A stretch of DNA of 64,000 nt, from NCBI GenBank assembly GCA_016714765.1, contig JADKCF010000005.1:62001-126000 (forward strand). The letters run 5' to 3'. The DNA is from Saprospiraceae bacterium (GTDB lineage Bacteria; Bacteroidota; Bacteroidia; Chitinophagales; Saprospiraceae). This document shows positions 11,184 through 21,473 of the stretch, piece by piece. A program made the position numbers and the translations under genes. Position 1 is the first letter of the stretch; each line of letters begins with the position of its first letter. The notes under the pieces were generated by a model. It worked only from the letters and a program-made list of their open reading frames with translations. It searched no databases and was not told the origin of the DNA.

Positions 11184-11305
11184 TCAAATACTTGACCAAA
11201 AATGCCCAGGTATGGCTGCCATTGCCTCGTCATCGGTGACATTTAGCAATCCATACTTATACTCAGCTACTCCGTGCCCGGAGTTTATCGAAGTCTGCTA
11301 TGATG
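11184..11305 (-). pseudogene. 3' fragment of the M23-like gene upstream of unit F
   Basis: Same 40-codon C-terminal segment as at 7881-8001, with a one-base deletion near 11225 and an inserted base near 11278, ending at the stop 11184-11186. No start codon. Confidence 0.6.
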
Positions 11306-11532
11306 CTTCACGTGTTTTGACAGTAGAATTTAGTTCTTTTCTTTCAGAACTAGTAATTTTATATTTATATATGCTAATAAATTATTCATATTATTTAATT
11401 TTATAAAAAGGAAATAAAAAATAGCTGTGATGCCATATTGGTTCTACAGTGTAAAATTTATGAATTAAAAACAATTCTTGAAGTCGTAGATTATTTCAAT
11501 AGATCTATCAATAGGCAAATGCCTTTAGAGAA
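11306..11532 (-). repeat. Conserved spacer downstream of E-type gene, copy 2
   Basis: Near-identical to 8002-8216, including the TAGTTCT/AGAACTA inverted repeat. It carries a short insertion (AAAACAATTCTTG near 11467) absent from the other two copies. Confidence 0.6.
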
Positions 11533-12853
11533 CTAATCTTGCTTAGGCTTATAAGGCAAAGGAAGTTTTATCTTTTGGATCAAATCAGGGTAGAGAGATC
11601 CGTGACCTTTCAATAAGTAAAGCGTATCATTTTTAATTACTGATTCCAAAGCACTATTTTTGTAAATGGGATAATATTTCCCTTTAGATAGGTCAGATTT
11701 TGGTAATATTCCAATACCAGAAAACAATCCTGTCATATATTCTTTATGGCTATAATGTGGATAAATTGTAAATTCAAATACTATATCATTTTTAGAATTT
11801 ATAAAATTATACACTGTAACATTTAGTGAAGTATCCATTCCAAAAATCTTTTTTAAATCAATTTTTTGAAGAACATTATTTTTATCAAAGTACTGTATAT
11901 GTTCTCCGCCAGTACCGACATATGTATAATTACTTCCTTCTATAAAACTTTCAAATTCAATGCAATCTGAAATTTTTTTATCTAACATTAATTGACCATC
12001 ACTATTATAAACTTCTAAACCATCATATTGGTCTTGGGAAGCAGATATTAAATTAATTAATTGAGATTCCCATAAATTTTTCATGGAAAAATCGATTCTT
12101 CTTTGAATCTTTTGCCACATAAAATATATTTTCCATCATTAAATTTGTACTTTCTCAACATGTTTTCACTCGCATCTTCATTATAAAATAAACAAATAAT
12201 ATCACTTGCGTCATCACTCATTCTAAAATCTAACAGTGCTTTATTTAAAATAGTACCCGAAATAGAAAATTGATTTTTATCCACTGAATAAACGGTTAAC
12301 ATTGATTCATTACTCGATATTACAAAACCTTTTCCATTATTAAAAGGATAAAGGACATCGTGAGATTCATAATTATCTTCACCAACTGTAGGAATAATCC
12401 CTTTACTCAATATTTCATTGCTAGTATTGCGTATCTCTACATCAAAAAAATATTGCTTTGCCAATTTATTCTCTTTGAGTTTATATTTAAGCATATATTT
12501 TTGATTCCCAGATATCTTCAGCTTTTCATCAGTTGCGATTTCTATTTCTTGTTGTTTTATACCGTCATACAGTTGATATTTTCTTCCCATATCTTCAGAC
12601 TGTAGTATATAATGATCATATACTTCCCTTATATCTGCATCTACAAGTGGTAACATAGGAGCATCCTTGTATGCCTAGATCAAATTCGGTAGAAAAGGTG
12701 ATTGACTTGCTGGATTCTGGTAATAACAGGTATTTCCTTTTTATCATCAATAGCTGCAATTTTCGAAGTACCCCCACATCCCCCACATCCTAGTGACACA
12801 ATAATCAGTGCCCCGATGGGTACGCATAACAAAACACGTAAATAATGGCTCAT
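11533..12853 (-). pseudogene. Array lipoprotein G (E-type body), several frameshifts
   Basis: Leader from ATG 12851-12853. Compared with unit E, bases are missing near 12705 and 12668, which break the frame between VITR and MLPLVDADIREV. The middle runs from 12656 to about 12090, shifts again, and the C-terminal part ends LPYKPKQD at 11533. The first and last thirds are almost identical to unit E, but the region 11780-12300 diverges, as if the centre had been exchanged. Predicted lipoprotein of unknown function, likely inactive as sequenced. Confidence 0.65.
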
Positions 12854-12993
12854 TTTTTTAGTTTTTTGTGTGAAGGTATGGATTTCATCATAAATCCGCG
12901 TTTCTCTGATGTTCATATTTTAATCATTTTTTGTTGGGACAAAGATTTAGCACTATTTTTGAATTAAGTCTGGTCAGAATTGACGTATTCAAG

Positions 12994-13114
12994 TCAAATA
13001 CATGACCAAAATGCCCAGGTATGGCTGCCATTGCCCTCGTCATCGGTGACATTTAGCAATCCATACTTACACTCAGCTACTCCGTGCGTGAGTTTATCGA
13101 AGTCTGCTATGATG
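12994..13114 (-). pseudogene. 3' fragment of the M23-like gene upstream of unit G
   Basis: Same segment as the copy at 7881-8001, nearly identical, ending at the stop 12994-12996. The sequence joins the upstream block of unit G without a gap. Confidence 0.65.
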
Positions 13115-13344
13115 CTTCACGTGTTTTGACAGTAGAATTTAGTTCTTTTCTTTCAGAACTAGTAATTTTATATTTATATATGCTAATAAATTATTCATAT
13201 TATTTAATTTTATAAAAAGGAAATGAAAAAATAGCTGTGATGCCATATTGGTTCACAGTGTAAAATTTATGAATTAAGTCGTAGATTACTTCAATAGATC
13301 TATCAATAGCAAATGCCTTTTTAGAGAACTAATCTTGCTTAGGC
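13115..13344 (-). repeat. Conserved spacer downstream of E-type gene, copy 3
   Basis: Third copy of the 215-230 bp spacer, again directly behind an E-type gene (unit H). Even the region just past the stop of unit H (AACTAATCTTGCTTAGGCTT) matches the 3' ends of units E and G, although the H coding sequence itself is more divergent. Confidence 0.6.
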
Positions 13345-14696
13345 TTAAAAGGTCAAAGGAATTTTTAATTTTTTGATTGATTCAGGATAAAGCGTGCGGT
13401 GGCCCTTCAATAAGTAAAGTATATCGTTTTTCACTATTAGTTCTAAACTACTTTTTTTATAAATGGGAAAATATTTCCCCTTTTCTATATTCGATTTTGG
13501 GAGTATACCAACTCCAGATAAAACGCCATTCTTATACTCATTGTTAATGATTTTAGGATAAATTGAAAACTGACAAATTATACTGTTTTTTGTGTTTATA
13601 AATTTTATAATTGTAACATTTAGTGTTGTGTCCAAACTAAATAAGTTTTTTAAATTTACAATTTGCAACCTACCTTTTTTGTCATAGTATTGAAGAGTTT
13701 CGCCAGCAGTTCCTATATATGATATATTAGAACCTTCATCAAAACTCTCAAAATAATTACAATTTGAAATTTGACTCGCCAAAATCAAATTGCCTTCTAA
13801 ATTATAAACTTCTATATGATCAATATAATCTTCTGACGATGTAACTAAATCTATTTTAGTAGAGTTCCTATATATGGATTAAGCCATCCTGCAAATTGAC
13901 TAAAATGGGCCTGTTTACCTCCTGTTTTTTACTCCATTTTTTATTAATCTTACCATTACTTAGTTGATGGTTATCCAAATAGCTTTTCCTTCATTTTCAT
14001 CATAAAATAAACAAATAATATCACTTACGTCATCTGAAATTTTAAAATCTGTTAATATTTTATTTTCATTTAAAATAGTACCTGCAATAACAAATTTATT
14101 TTTTCAGCGATATAAACTGTTAACCTTTCTGGATATTCACTCCATATTATCAAACCTTTTCCATTATTAAATGGATAAAGCACATCATGAGATTCATAAT
14201 TATCTTCCCCTACTGCGGGAATAATACCTTTACTAATTATTTCATTACTTGAATTAAGTATCTGTACTTCAAAAAAGTACTCTTTTGCTAATTTATTTTC
14301 CTTAAGTTTATACTTTAGCATATAATTTTGGTTTTCTGAAATCTCAAGCTTTTCATCGATAGCGATTTCAATATTTTGTTGTTTTGTGCCATCGTACAAT
14401 TCATATTTACTTTCATATTCACTGACTTTTAGAATGTAATGATCATAGGCTTCAGTAATATTGGCTACTTCGACTGGTAAAACAGGTGAATCTTTAAGAA
14501 TGCCCAAATCAAAATCAGAAGATGATTTTATCTCATCCGAATTATTATTTGCAGTATTAGTATTGGATAGTCCTTTTTCCTTCTTATCATCTGTATCGAC
14601 GATTTTTGAAGTACCCCCACATCCACCACATCCTAGTGACACAATGATCAGTGCCTCGATGGGTACGCATAACAAAACACGTAAATAACGGCTCAT
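13345..14696 (-). pseudogene. Array lipoprotein H (divergent E-type body), frameshifted
   Basis: ATG 14694-14696 (MSRYLRVLLC), lipidation site and GGCGG, then a Lys/Asp/Asn-rich linker and E-type body. The frame holds to about 14100, is broken two or three times between 13800 and 14100, and resumes to the stop at 13345. Amino-acid similarity to units E and G is clear (YESHDVLYPFNNGKGL, GILPKSNIEKGKY) but DNA similarity is lower, so this is an older duplicate. It is the most upstream unit; the shared block ends at 14767. Confidence 0.65.
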
Positions 14697-14767
14697 TTTT
14701 TTAGTTTTTTGTGTGAAGGTATGGATTTCATCATAAATCCGCGTTTCTCTGATGTTCATATTTTAAT

Positions 14768-14969
14768 CTCCGACCCATTTCCCATCCATACTCCCGGGTC
14801 TCTCCGATATGTCTATGTCAACTATGCCTTTTATGCCTGATTATACCAACAAGTGGATGATTATGATAACATCGATTTTATGCAAAATAGTTACTGAAGG
14901 ACTAAAAAGTAGGATAGGGTGATAGTCTTGTACTAAAATACAAGCTTGCGGCACCAGGGCATCTTACAA
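14768..14969. other. Intergenic region
   Basis: About 200 bp between the array border and the first glycosyltransferase gene. I see no gene, palindrome or promoter of note here. Confidence 0.4.
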
Positions 14970-15707
14970 TCAATATAAACCTGAACTTCCCAGTCCCAGT
15001 TTGCATCGCAGATGATTGATAGAAACGCCGAGTACTCCTAAGCCGTATTTAGAACTTCTGGTAAAATTGATAGAGGATGCTTCTTCAAAATACTTGGTTG
15101 GACAGGTCACCTCCGCAATATCAAATCCCTTGTAAATGATCTGTGACAGCATCTCGTTGTCGAAAATAAAATCATCAGAGTTTTGATTAAACTTTATGGC
15201 TTGCAACACCTCTCTGCTGAATGCCCGGTATCCTGTATGGTATTCTGAAAGTTTGTATCCTATGAGCAGGTTTTGTGTGAGGGTTAAAAATCTGTTGGCA
15301 ATGTATTTATACAAGGGCATCCCACCTTTCAGTGCGCCCTTACCCAGGATTCGGGACCCGAGGACGACAGGATATAATTCTTCACCGATGATATTGACCA
15401 TGCTGGGGATCAACAAAGGTGTGTACTGATAGTCCGGATGCAACATGATGATGATATCGCCACCGAGCTCCAGTGCTTTGTTGTACAAGGATTTTTGATT
15501 GCCACCATATCCTTTGTTTTTTTCATGTCTGATTATATGTTTTATGCCGATTTCACCAGCCAGAGCTACTGTATTGTCTCTGGAAGCATCATCGCATAAA
15601 ATCACCTCATCTACCAGATCGAAGGGAATCTCTTCATAGGTTTTGCGGAGCGTCAAAGCAGCATTGTATGCCGGCAGGACGACAACCACTTTTTTATTTT
15701 TGTACAT
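14970..15707 (-). CDS. Family 2 glycosyltransferase (dolichyl/polyprenyl-phosphate sugar synthase-like)
   Basis: 245 residues with an N-terminal GT-A fold: VVVVLPAYNAALTLRKTY (nucleotide-binding start), DDASRDNT, and the acidic metal motif MLHPDYQYTP in place of the usual DADLQ. The YHTGYRAF segment near residue 155 is typical of polyprenyl-phosphate sugar transferases. No transmembrane tail is visible, so it is probably a peripheral membrane enzyme that moves a sugar from a nucleotide donor to a lipid carrier. It lies in the same orientation as the GT-C-like gene at 16186-17634, which could use such a lipid-linked sugar. The exact substrate cannot be inferred. Confidence 0.8.
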   Translation of the reverse strand: MYKNKKVVVVLPAYNAALTLRKTYEEIPFDLVDEVILCDDASRDNTVALAGEIGIKHIIRHEKNKGYGGNQKSLYNKALELGGDIIIMLHPDYQYTPLLIPSMVNIIGEELYPVVLGSRILGKGALKGGMPLYKYIANRFLTLTQNLLIGYKLSEYHTGYRAFSREVLQAIKFNQNSDDFIFDNEMLSQIIYKGFDIAEVTCPTKYFEEASSINFTRSSKYGLGVLGVSINHLRCKLGLGSSGLY

Positions 15708-15748
15708 ATTTATTTATTATCCGAAGATAAATCTTATGAGTTGTTTTA

Positions 15749-15877
15749 TTACTGGACAGGCACAAAATGGCCATTTTTATTGTAAATCCAGATCAACATA
15801 ATGATGAATAAAATTATTGTCAGCACTACTTTGCCGAACATGGCGCCTTTTCTGCCGTAACCGCTGTTGCTTGTCAT
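15749..15877 (-). CDS. Small single-pass membrane protein (42 aa)
   Basis: ATG at 15875-15877 encodes MTSNSGYGRKGAMFGKV, a single hydrophobic helix (VVLTIILFIIMLIWIY) and a short polar tail. A longer frame from 16039 is possible, but its extra part has a mixed Cys/Tyr composition and no continuity with this module. Position between two glycosyltransferase genes on the same strand suggests co-transcription. No family recognised. Confidence 0.4.
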   Translation of the reverse strand: MTSNSGYGRKGAMFGKVVLTIILFIIMLIWIYNKNGHFVPVQ

Positions 15878-16185
15878 GATATTATGTGTAATTATTAATA
15901 CGGCGGCAAAAATACAATAATTTTTATATCCGTAATATTTTAATAGCAATTTGTGTGTACAACAAATGGCACAAAAAAGTAAAAGCCCTTCTTTACCCTC
16001 CATCTCTAAAGGGACGACCCACTTACTTATTCTTTTCAAGGCGCTGCAATTCCCTGTAGGTGTCGGGGGAGCAGAGCAGATCTAACTTTATATTTGGACT
16101 AATAGGGCCTTATAAAAAAGTGCAATATGTTATACACACTAGCCATAACGCTCAACGGTTTTTTATTAGCCTGTCACTGATTACA

Positions 16186-17634
16186 TTACTTTGCTTTCAG
16201 GAGCAACCTGGTTTTCCACCCATATTCGCGCACTACATCAAATCGCGGACTCAGCTTTTCGAGCTCGTCAGACTGTGTAAAATAAAATTTTGCATCCGTA
16301 TCTGGCTGGCAGTCTTTGTGATAAGGTACCAGCTCCATCATATCTTTATAAGCACTATGGTGGATATGATAATCCAATGAAGGATGAAATACCCAGTGGC
16401 AATTGACTTTGACAGGTTTGGCGATATTTTCCCCACTGATGATATCTTCCAGATCCTTCAGCACTACATAATTTTCAGCATCACCGGACCACTCATAGCA
16501 AGATTTTCCATTATATCCCCGGACAAAATGCTGCAAACTTACGGTAACTGTGAGCACAATCAGCAGCAGGCCAGTGAGTTTATGGACACTAAGCATGGCT
16601 TCCATACCCAGGCATAAGACGAGGCAAACCAGAGGTATAAAAAACAAAGCAGTCCTTGCATTGAGAAATGGTATATCAGCCAGCCAAAACTGCACATGGT
16701 TGTATAACACTGCCAACAGCAGCAAACTCAAGGCATAGGTAAATATCTGTTTATTTGGGTGTTTTTTCCATAATCCTATAGCCATAGCTCCTGCGATAGA
16801 CAGAATGACAAAAACATATTTATAATATTTCTCATTGTCCCATCCGAAATATTCTGTTCCTGATCTCAGCGATATGATAAGTGGCTTTATAGTATCAACA
16901 ATAAATCCAGAAGTGCCCCAGTACACAAATTGTTTGGTAGCCATCATTCGTGTAAATGGCATATAACATAGTAATGCCAGAAGCAGGCCAACTACCGCAA
17001 GTATTCGTATGGATGAATAAAAAGACTTCCTTTGATCATCATAGAAGATGATGTAACTGTGGACTCCCAGCAGGAAGATCAAGGGCATGAAATAATTAAG
17101 CAAGGTAAAATTGGCATATACCCCAACGGCAGCCCAACAGGCAGACCAAACGACATCCTTGGCAGATTTCAGGTGTATCATTCTGAAAAAATAATACAAA
17201 CTCATCATTTCGAAAGACAAACTGAGGCCATATCCCCTTGTCACAGAAAAAAAATCCAATAAATAGGGCTGTAACACCAGCATAAATGTAAATGCCAGCC
17301 TAAGCCAGTCATCTCTGAATAAGATGCGGCCAGTCAATACAGTAAAAATAAAAAACAACAAAAAAGAAGCTACATTGTGCAAGCGGGCTGCCATCAGGTG
17401 GTCTCCGAATATAGACTGGCTTGCTTTGATCATCAGTGTATTCAGGATATGATTGTTGGGCACAGGATCAGTGTAAGTGATAATATCCCAAATAGGTCTG
17501 TGACTTAGTTCGATAGTATTGACTTCATCATGTGTGACAGGGATTACCCACGCTTCCTTAGCTACCAGAAACAAAATAAAAATACCCATACACAGGTATA
17601 ATATATCTTCAGTGGTAAATTTTAATGCTTTCAT
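16186..17634 (-). CDS. Polytopic GT-C-type glycosyltransferase (GT39/ArnT-like)
   Basis: 482 residues with about ten hydrophobic segments. The first periplasmic loop has THDEVNTIEL, the acidic motif of GT-C enzymes that use lipid-linked sugars, followed by NNHILNTL as in PMT/ArnT-like proteins. The C-terminal ~90 residues are soluble and contain YGWKTRLLLKAK. Known superfamily role: transfer of a sugar from polyprenyl phosphate to a protein or lipid on the outer face of the cytoplasmic membrane. Divergent from the next gene (17742), sharing a 107-bp intergenic region. Confidence 0.7.
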   Translation of the reverse strand: MKALKFTTEDILYLCMGIFILFLVAKEAWVIPVTHDEVNTIELSHRPIWDIITYTDPVPNNHILNTLMIKASQSIFGDHLMAARLHNVASFLLFFIFTVLTGRILFRDDWLRLAFTFMLVLQPYLLDFFSVTRGYGLSLSFEMMSLYYFFRMIHLKSAKDVVWSACWAAVGVYANFTLLNYFMPLIFLLGVHSYIIFYDDQRKSFYSSIRILAVVGLLLALLCYMPFTRMMATKQFVYWGTSGFIVDTIKPLIISLRSGTEYFGWDNEKYYKYVFVILSIAGAMAIGLWKKHPNKQIFTYALSLLLLAVLYNHVQFWLADIPFLNARTALFFIPLVCLVLCLGMEAMLSVHKLTGLLLIVLTVTVSLQHFVRGYNGKSCYEWSGDAENYVVLKDLEDIISGENIAKPVKVNCHWVFHPSLDYHIHHSAYKDMMELVPYHKDCQPDTDAKFYFTQSDELEKLSPRFDVVREYGWKTRLLLKAK

Positions 17635-17689
17635 GTATTGGATTATGCAGAAGCAAAGCTAAATAAATTTTTCAGATTGAAAATTATAC

Positions 17690-17697
17690 TACCTTTG
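17690..17697 (+). promoter_or_regulatory. Candidate -7 promoter element (TACCTTTG)
   Basis: TACCTTTG fits the Bacteroidota TAnnTTTG -7 box and lies 44 bp before the ATG of the downstream gene, in the divergent intergenic region. A clear -33 TTG at 19-21 bp spacing is not seen. Confidence 0.4.
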
Positions 17698-17741
17698 TCA
17701 TTTGAATCTTTACTGTTAAGTTATCAGGCAAATACAGGCTT

Positions 17742-19891
17742 ATGTTATTATTTTCGGACAAAAATATAAGTGGGAGTGGCTTTGGGCTACCATCTTGCTG
17801 ACTATTTTTTCCATACAGTACAAAGTAATATTAAAACATCCCAACCAGTTTCTCGTACTCGGTGGTGACGGTATGAAAAATTACTACACATTCATGTATC
17901 ATGTGAAACATGACAGTACATTTATGACCTTTGAAGGTATGAATTACCCATTCGGTGAAAACATCATTTTTACAGATAATCAGCCGCTATTATCCCATGT
18001 GACCAAAATAGTTTCCAAAGTATTTCCGGCTATACTGTGCTATCTGCCTTCTGTACATAATTTGAGCTTGCTGACAGGCATCATCCTGGGAGCACTGGGT
18101 CTTTTTTTATGCTTCAGACAGCTTAAAATTGATTTTGTTTTTGCTATTTTATGTACTTTTGGGTTGATGATGATGCATCCGCAATCCGTCAGAATACACG
18201 GCCACTTTGCTATGTTTTATCCGGTATTGCCGTGGATATTCCTCATGTGGCTTAGGATCTGGGATGGGAAGGATAAGATGAAGCTAAGCCTGCTGACGTC
18301 ATGTATGATAATAGGAAGTGGATTATTGCATATGTATTTTTTTATTACCGGTGCCATATTGGTTTGTCTGGCATTGTTTTTAAGTTTTGTTTCAGGAAGA
18401 GAAAAGTGGACCAGTACGCTCATGATGTTTGCTGTCCAGGTAGTGATTCCCTTTGTTGTTCTTCAGTTTTTTACTTCATTTTTTAATGCTGCCAATGACA
18501 GACCATCGAGTCCTTGGGGCTTCTTTAGTTATCATTCCTACTGGGAAGGCTTGTTTTTCAGTTATAAGCTGCCGTTATATCATTTTATACATAATAATGT
18601 AATAGCTGTTCGCAACTTCGATGATGAAGGGAAAGCCTATATTGGAATATTGGCAGTCATATTTGTATTATTAGCTATATGGAAACTGATCACTCGGTTC
18701 AGTACTACCATCAAGTCCTTTAGACCCTCCGAAACCAATGGAATGCTGGCATGTATATTTATATTGACAGCGTTCATAGCATTTGGTTATCCGTTTACTA
18801 TCAAAGGTCTGGAAGGTTTACTGCAATATACGGGTCCATTTAAGCAATTCAGAAGCATCGGGCGAGTAGCCTGGATCAGTTTTTATGCTATCAATCTCCT
18901 TTGTATACCGGTCATATATCATTGGCTCAAAGACAGGGATTGGGGTGTCAAAAGAGACTTGCTTTATTTTATACTGCCATGTGTGACTTTGACAGAGGGT
19001 GTCCTGTATTACCAACAGAGGCCTATCACTCAGACACCTATAGAAGCATACGAGTGCAATGATCTGATGAAGGACTTTCCCATACAAAGTCAGACCTATC
19101 AGGCCATCCTTCCGGAGCCTTATTTTAATATAGGATCAGAGTGCTTCAGCTGGTGGGATCAGGGCCATAATGTCAATCAGAGTTTCGAACTGGGGTATCA
19201 GATGCACTTGCCTACGATGGGTGTCAACATGAGTCGAACCTCATTTCACCAGGCTTTCCTGCTCAATGAGCTCACTTGTCAGCCTTATCACGTACCTGCC
19301 ATTGTAAATATACTCAAACAGAGGGACTCCCGGCCGCTTCTAGTGCTAGAAACCAAACATGATATATTCGAACCCAGAGCCAAGCTGACCCACTGGACTA
19401 AATATGCACCTGTAGTGTACGAGTCGGATCATTACAGACTTCGGAGAATGGATTTAAACTTGTTTGACACGATCGTTAAAAAGTTTAATGATTCATTGCT
19501 GATGGTCAATGATACCATGATGCAAAATGCTCATACCCTTTCTTTTGTTAAAACTAAAGGTGAAAAAGGCTGGGGTTACGAAGCATATATAATGAAAGAC
19601 AGCAGTATGACCGGAGATCATAAAGTCGCATACTGGATCGAATGTACAGATGCTACACGTGTCAGTAGTATTACTGAAATATGGCAGTTTGATGGCCATC
19701 ACCAGAGCAGGGATTATGTGGGTGAAGCCAACAGGTTTAATTACAAAAAATATGATGGTAATAAGTTGCTGATAGAAACACCACTCCATATCAAACCTGA
19801 AACAGTAAAAATTGTAATCAGGGTGTCTAAAGAAAGGCAAAAAGAAAATGAAGATTTGAAAATCACATCTCCTGTTATAAAAAGAAGGTAA
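17742..19891 (+). CDS. Large polytopic membrane protein, GT-C/YfhO-like, 5' frameshift
   Basis: About 716 residues with some ten membrane helices in the first ~430 residues and a soluble C-terminal domain. The first loop has LGGDGMKNYYTFMYH, the acidic loop of GT-C-like proteins. The long frame has no ATG before residue 20. Adding one A to the run of five at about 17759-17763 joins it to an ATG at 17742, giving MLLFSDKKYKWEWLWATILL, a natural start, so a homopolymer error is likely. It precedes the next GT-C gene by 25 bp. Probable role: lipid-linked sugar transfer or glycan modification; substrate unknown. Confidence 0.65.
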
Positions 19892-19916
19892 AGTGACACC
19901 AAAAAAAAAACACGAC

Positions 19917-21467
19917 ATGTCAGAAACAACAAGTATCAATAAAAAAGTCCATACCCTTGTTTTTATCCTGTTTGTCTTAACGGCGATCATTGGAGGACTA
20001 ATGGTCAGGGATTACGGCCTGGGATGGGATGATGAATGGTCCAGGATGGATACTGGCTATAACAATTACAATTATGTAATGAATGGAGATAAAACATTAC
20101 TTTCAAATAATGAAAAATACCACGGCCCATTTGTGGAATTGATGCTGGTTGCAGCAGAAAAATACCTGAATGTTACTGATATTTCAAATATATATTTGCT
20201 AAGGCATATCATACTTTTCTCCATATTCATGCTGTCATTGATTGCATTTTATATGGCAGCCTGCTCATGGCTGAGCCCTCCGTACGCATTATTAGCCTGT
20301 CTGATGATGGTGATAGCACCCCGCATTTTTGGGGAAGCTTTTTACAACTCTAAAGATATTGTCTTTCTATCATTCATGAACTTTGCTCTATATACGTACT
20401 TTACATTTTTGGAGCGCAAAAACATCTTGTGGGCACTGATACATGCATGCTTTTCCGCTTTTTTGGTGGATATAAGGATTCTGGGTATAATGATTCCTGT
20501 TTTGACTTTTGGATTTTATATTATATCAATGATGATAGAGACCGATAGAAAAAAACAAATGTTACCGTTGATTATTTACATCATTGTTACAGTTGTGCTG
20601 ACCATACTTTTCTGGCCGGTACTATGGGAAGGACCTGCAAAACATTTTGGTAATGCTTTCATGGAAATGAAAAAATATCACTGGGATGCGCATGTATTTT
20701 TTAATGGGAAGTCAATACATGCCAGCCAGCTACCATGGTATTACCTGCCAGTATGGATTTTTATCACTACTCCATTTGTGTATAGTGTATTGTGGCTTAC
20801 AGGCATTTTTTTTATTGTCAAAAATCTGGCCAGAGAACACATAAAAGACATGCTGACAAATTACCGATTGCTTGGCATCCTGGCCTTGTTTTTTGCTCCG
20901 GTTTTATCTGTCATTGTACTCCATTCAGTAGTGTATGACGGTTGGCGTCACCTTTATTTTATTTATCCACTCTTTGTGCTTATTGGTGTTTATGGTCTGA
21001 AAGCATGTACTGAAAGTCTGCGAAAATACAGATTATTTAATTTTATTTTGTACACAGTTTTATTTTTGAATATGGCATGGGTTGGTTTTTGGATGGTAAA
21101 AAACCACCCACATGAGAATGTATATTTTAATTATTGGGCTATGACAAAAATGGAGGCAGGAAGCAAGTTCGAACTTGATTACTGGGGATTGTCATACAAG
21201 CAAGGACTCGAATACTTACTGAAAAAAGAAGACAAAGATACACCGATAAAGTACACCTCTCTCAATCTACCTGGCAAACTCAATCAATACCGGCTACCCC
21301 GTGAGATGAGAGATCATCTGCAATATGTGGAGCCTTCAGACACTACATGGCAATACTATCTCACCAATTACCGTGGTATGGGCGCTCCGGACAATACAGA
21401 ACTCATTCATAACATCAAAGTGGACAATATCAACATCATGGGCATCTACCAGAAGAAAACTCAATAA
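19917..21467 (+). CDS. Polytopic GT-C-type glycosyltransferase (GWDDEW motif)
   Basis: About 516 residues from ATG 19917-19919 (a GTG at 19893 is also in frame, but the ATG gives a more typical N-terminus). Ten or so membrane helices; the first periplasmic loop carries YGLGWDDEWSRMDTGY, a double-Asp motif typical of GT-C enzymes, and HGPFVEL. The soluble tail (DYWGLSYKQGLEYLLKK) resembles mannosyltransferase-like proteins. It lies in a three-gene plus-strand set with 17742 and 21474, six bases before the latter's start. Confidence 0.7.
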   Translation: MSETTSINKKVHTLVFILFVLTAIIGGLMVRDYGLGWDDEWSRMDTGYNNYNYVMNGDKTLLSNNEKYHGPFVELMLVAAEKYLNVTDISNIYLLRHIILFSIFMLSLIAFYMAACSWLSPPYALLACLMMVIAPRIFGEAFYNSKDIVFLSFMNFALYTYFTFLERKNILWALIHACFSAFLVDIRILGIMIPVLTFGFYIISMMIETDRKKQMLPLIIYIIVTVVLTILFWPVLWEGPAKHFGNAFMEMKKYHWDAHVFFNGKSIHASQLPWYYLPVWIFITTPFVYSVLWLTGIFFIVKNLAREHIKDMLTNYRLLGILALFFAPVLSVIVLHSVVYDGWRHLYFIYPLFVLIGVYGLKACTESLRKYRLFNFILYTVLFLNMAWVGFWMVKNHPHENVYFNYWAMTKMEAGSKFELDYWGLSYKQGLEYLLKKEDKDTPIKYTSLNLPGKLNQYRLPREMRDHLQYVEPSDTTWQYYLTNYRGMGAPDNTELIHNIKVDNINIMGIYQKKTQ

Positions 21468-21473
21468 AAAAAT

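Larger units (their letters stand above)
1958..14767 (-). repeat. Array of eight lipoprotein units with a shared 5' module
   Basis: Eight minus-strand genes (A 1958-3057, B 3397-4499, C 4762-6006, D 6562-7740, E 8217-9573, F 9944-11044, G 11533-12853, H 13345-14696) share a nearly identical block. It holds about 80 bp of upstream DNA, a 63-bp segment that could encode MNIRETRIYDEIHT-, and the first ~28 codons (signal peptide and CGGCGG). Behind this block the bodies fall into types A/F, C/D, E/G/H and the singleton B. Block copies lie near 2985-3163, 4425-4642, 5935-6151, 7672-7883, 9500-9716, 10975-11186, 12775-12996 and 14615-14767. The homology stops abruptly at 14767, which I take as the array border. 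The layout implies repeated duplication of a 5' module with exchange of the 3' coding part. Confidence 0.85.

Noticed and set aside
3055..14759. MNIRETRIYDEIHT- as the start of the array lipoproteins
   Set aside because: In unit C (and F) this segment is out of frame with the lipoprotein while the MSHY start still gives a complete signal peptide, so it is more likely part of the 5' leader.
1958..14767. Orphan polymorphic-toxin/immunity cassettes
   Set aside because: The repeated M23-like fragment ends in a stop codon before each lipoprotein, no toxin domain is visible, and every unit starts with its own signal peptide.
19893..19916. GTG start for the GT-C gene at 19917
   Set aside because: Adds eight Lys-rich residues encoded by an A run; the ATG at 19917 is the more typical start.
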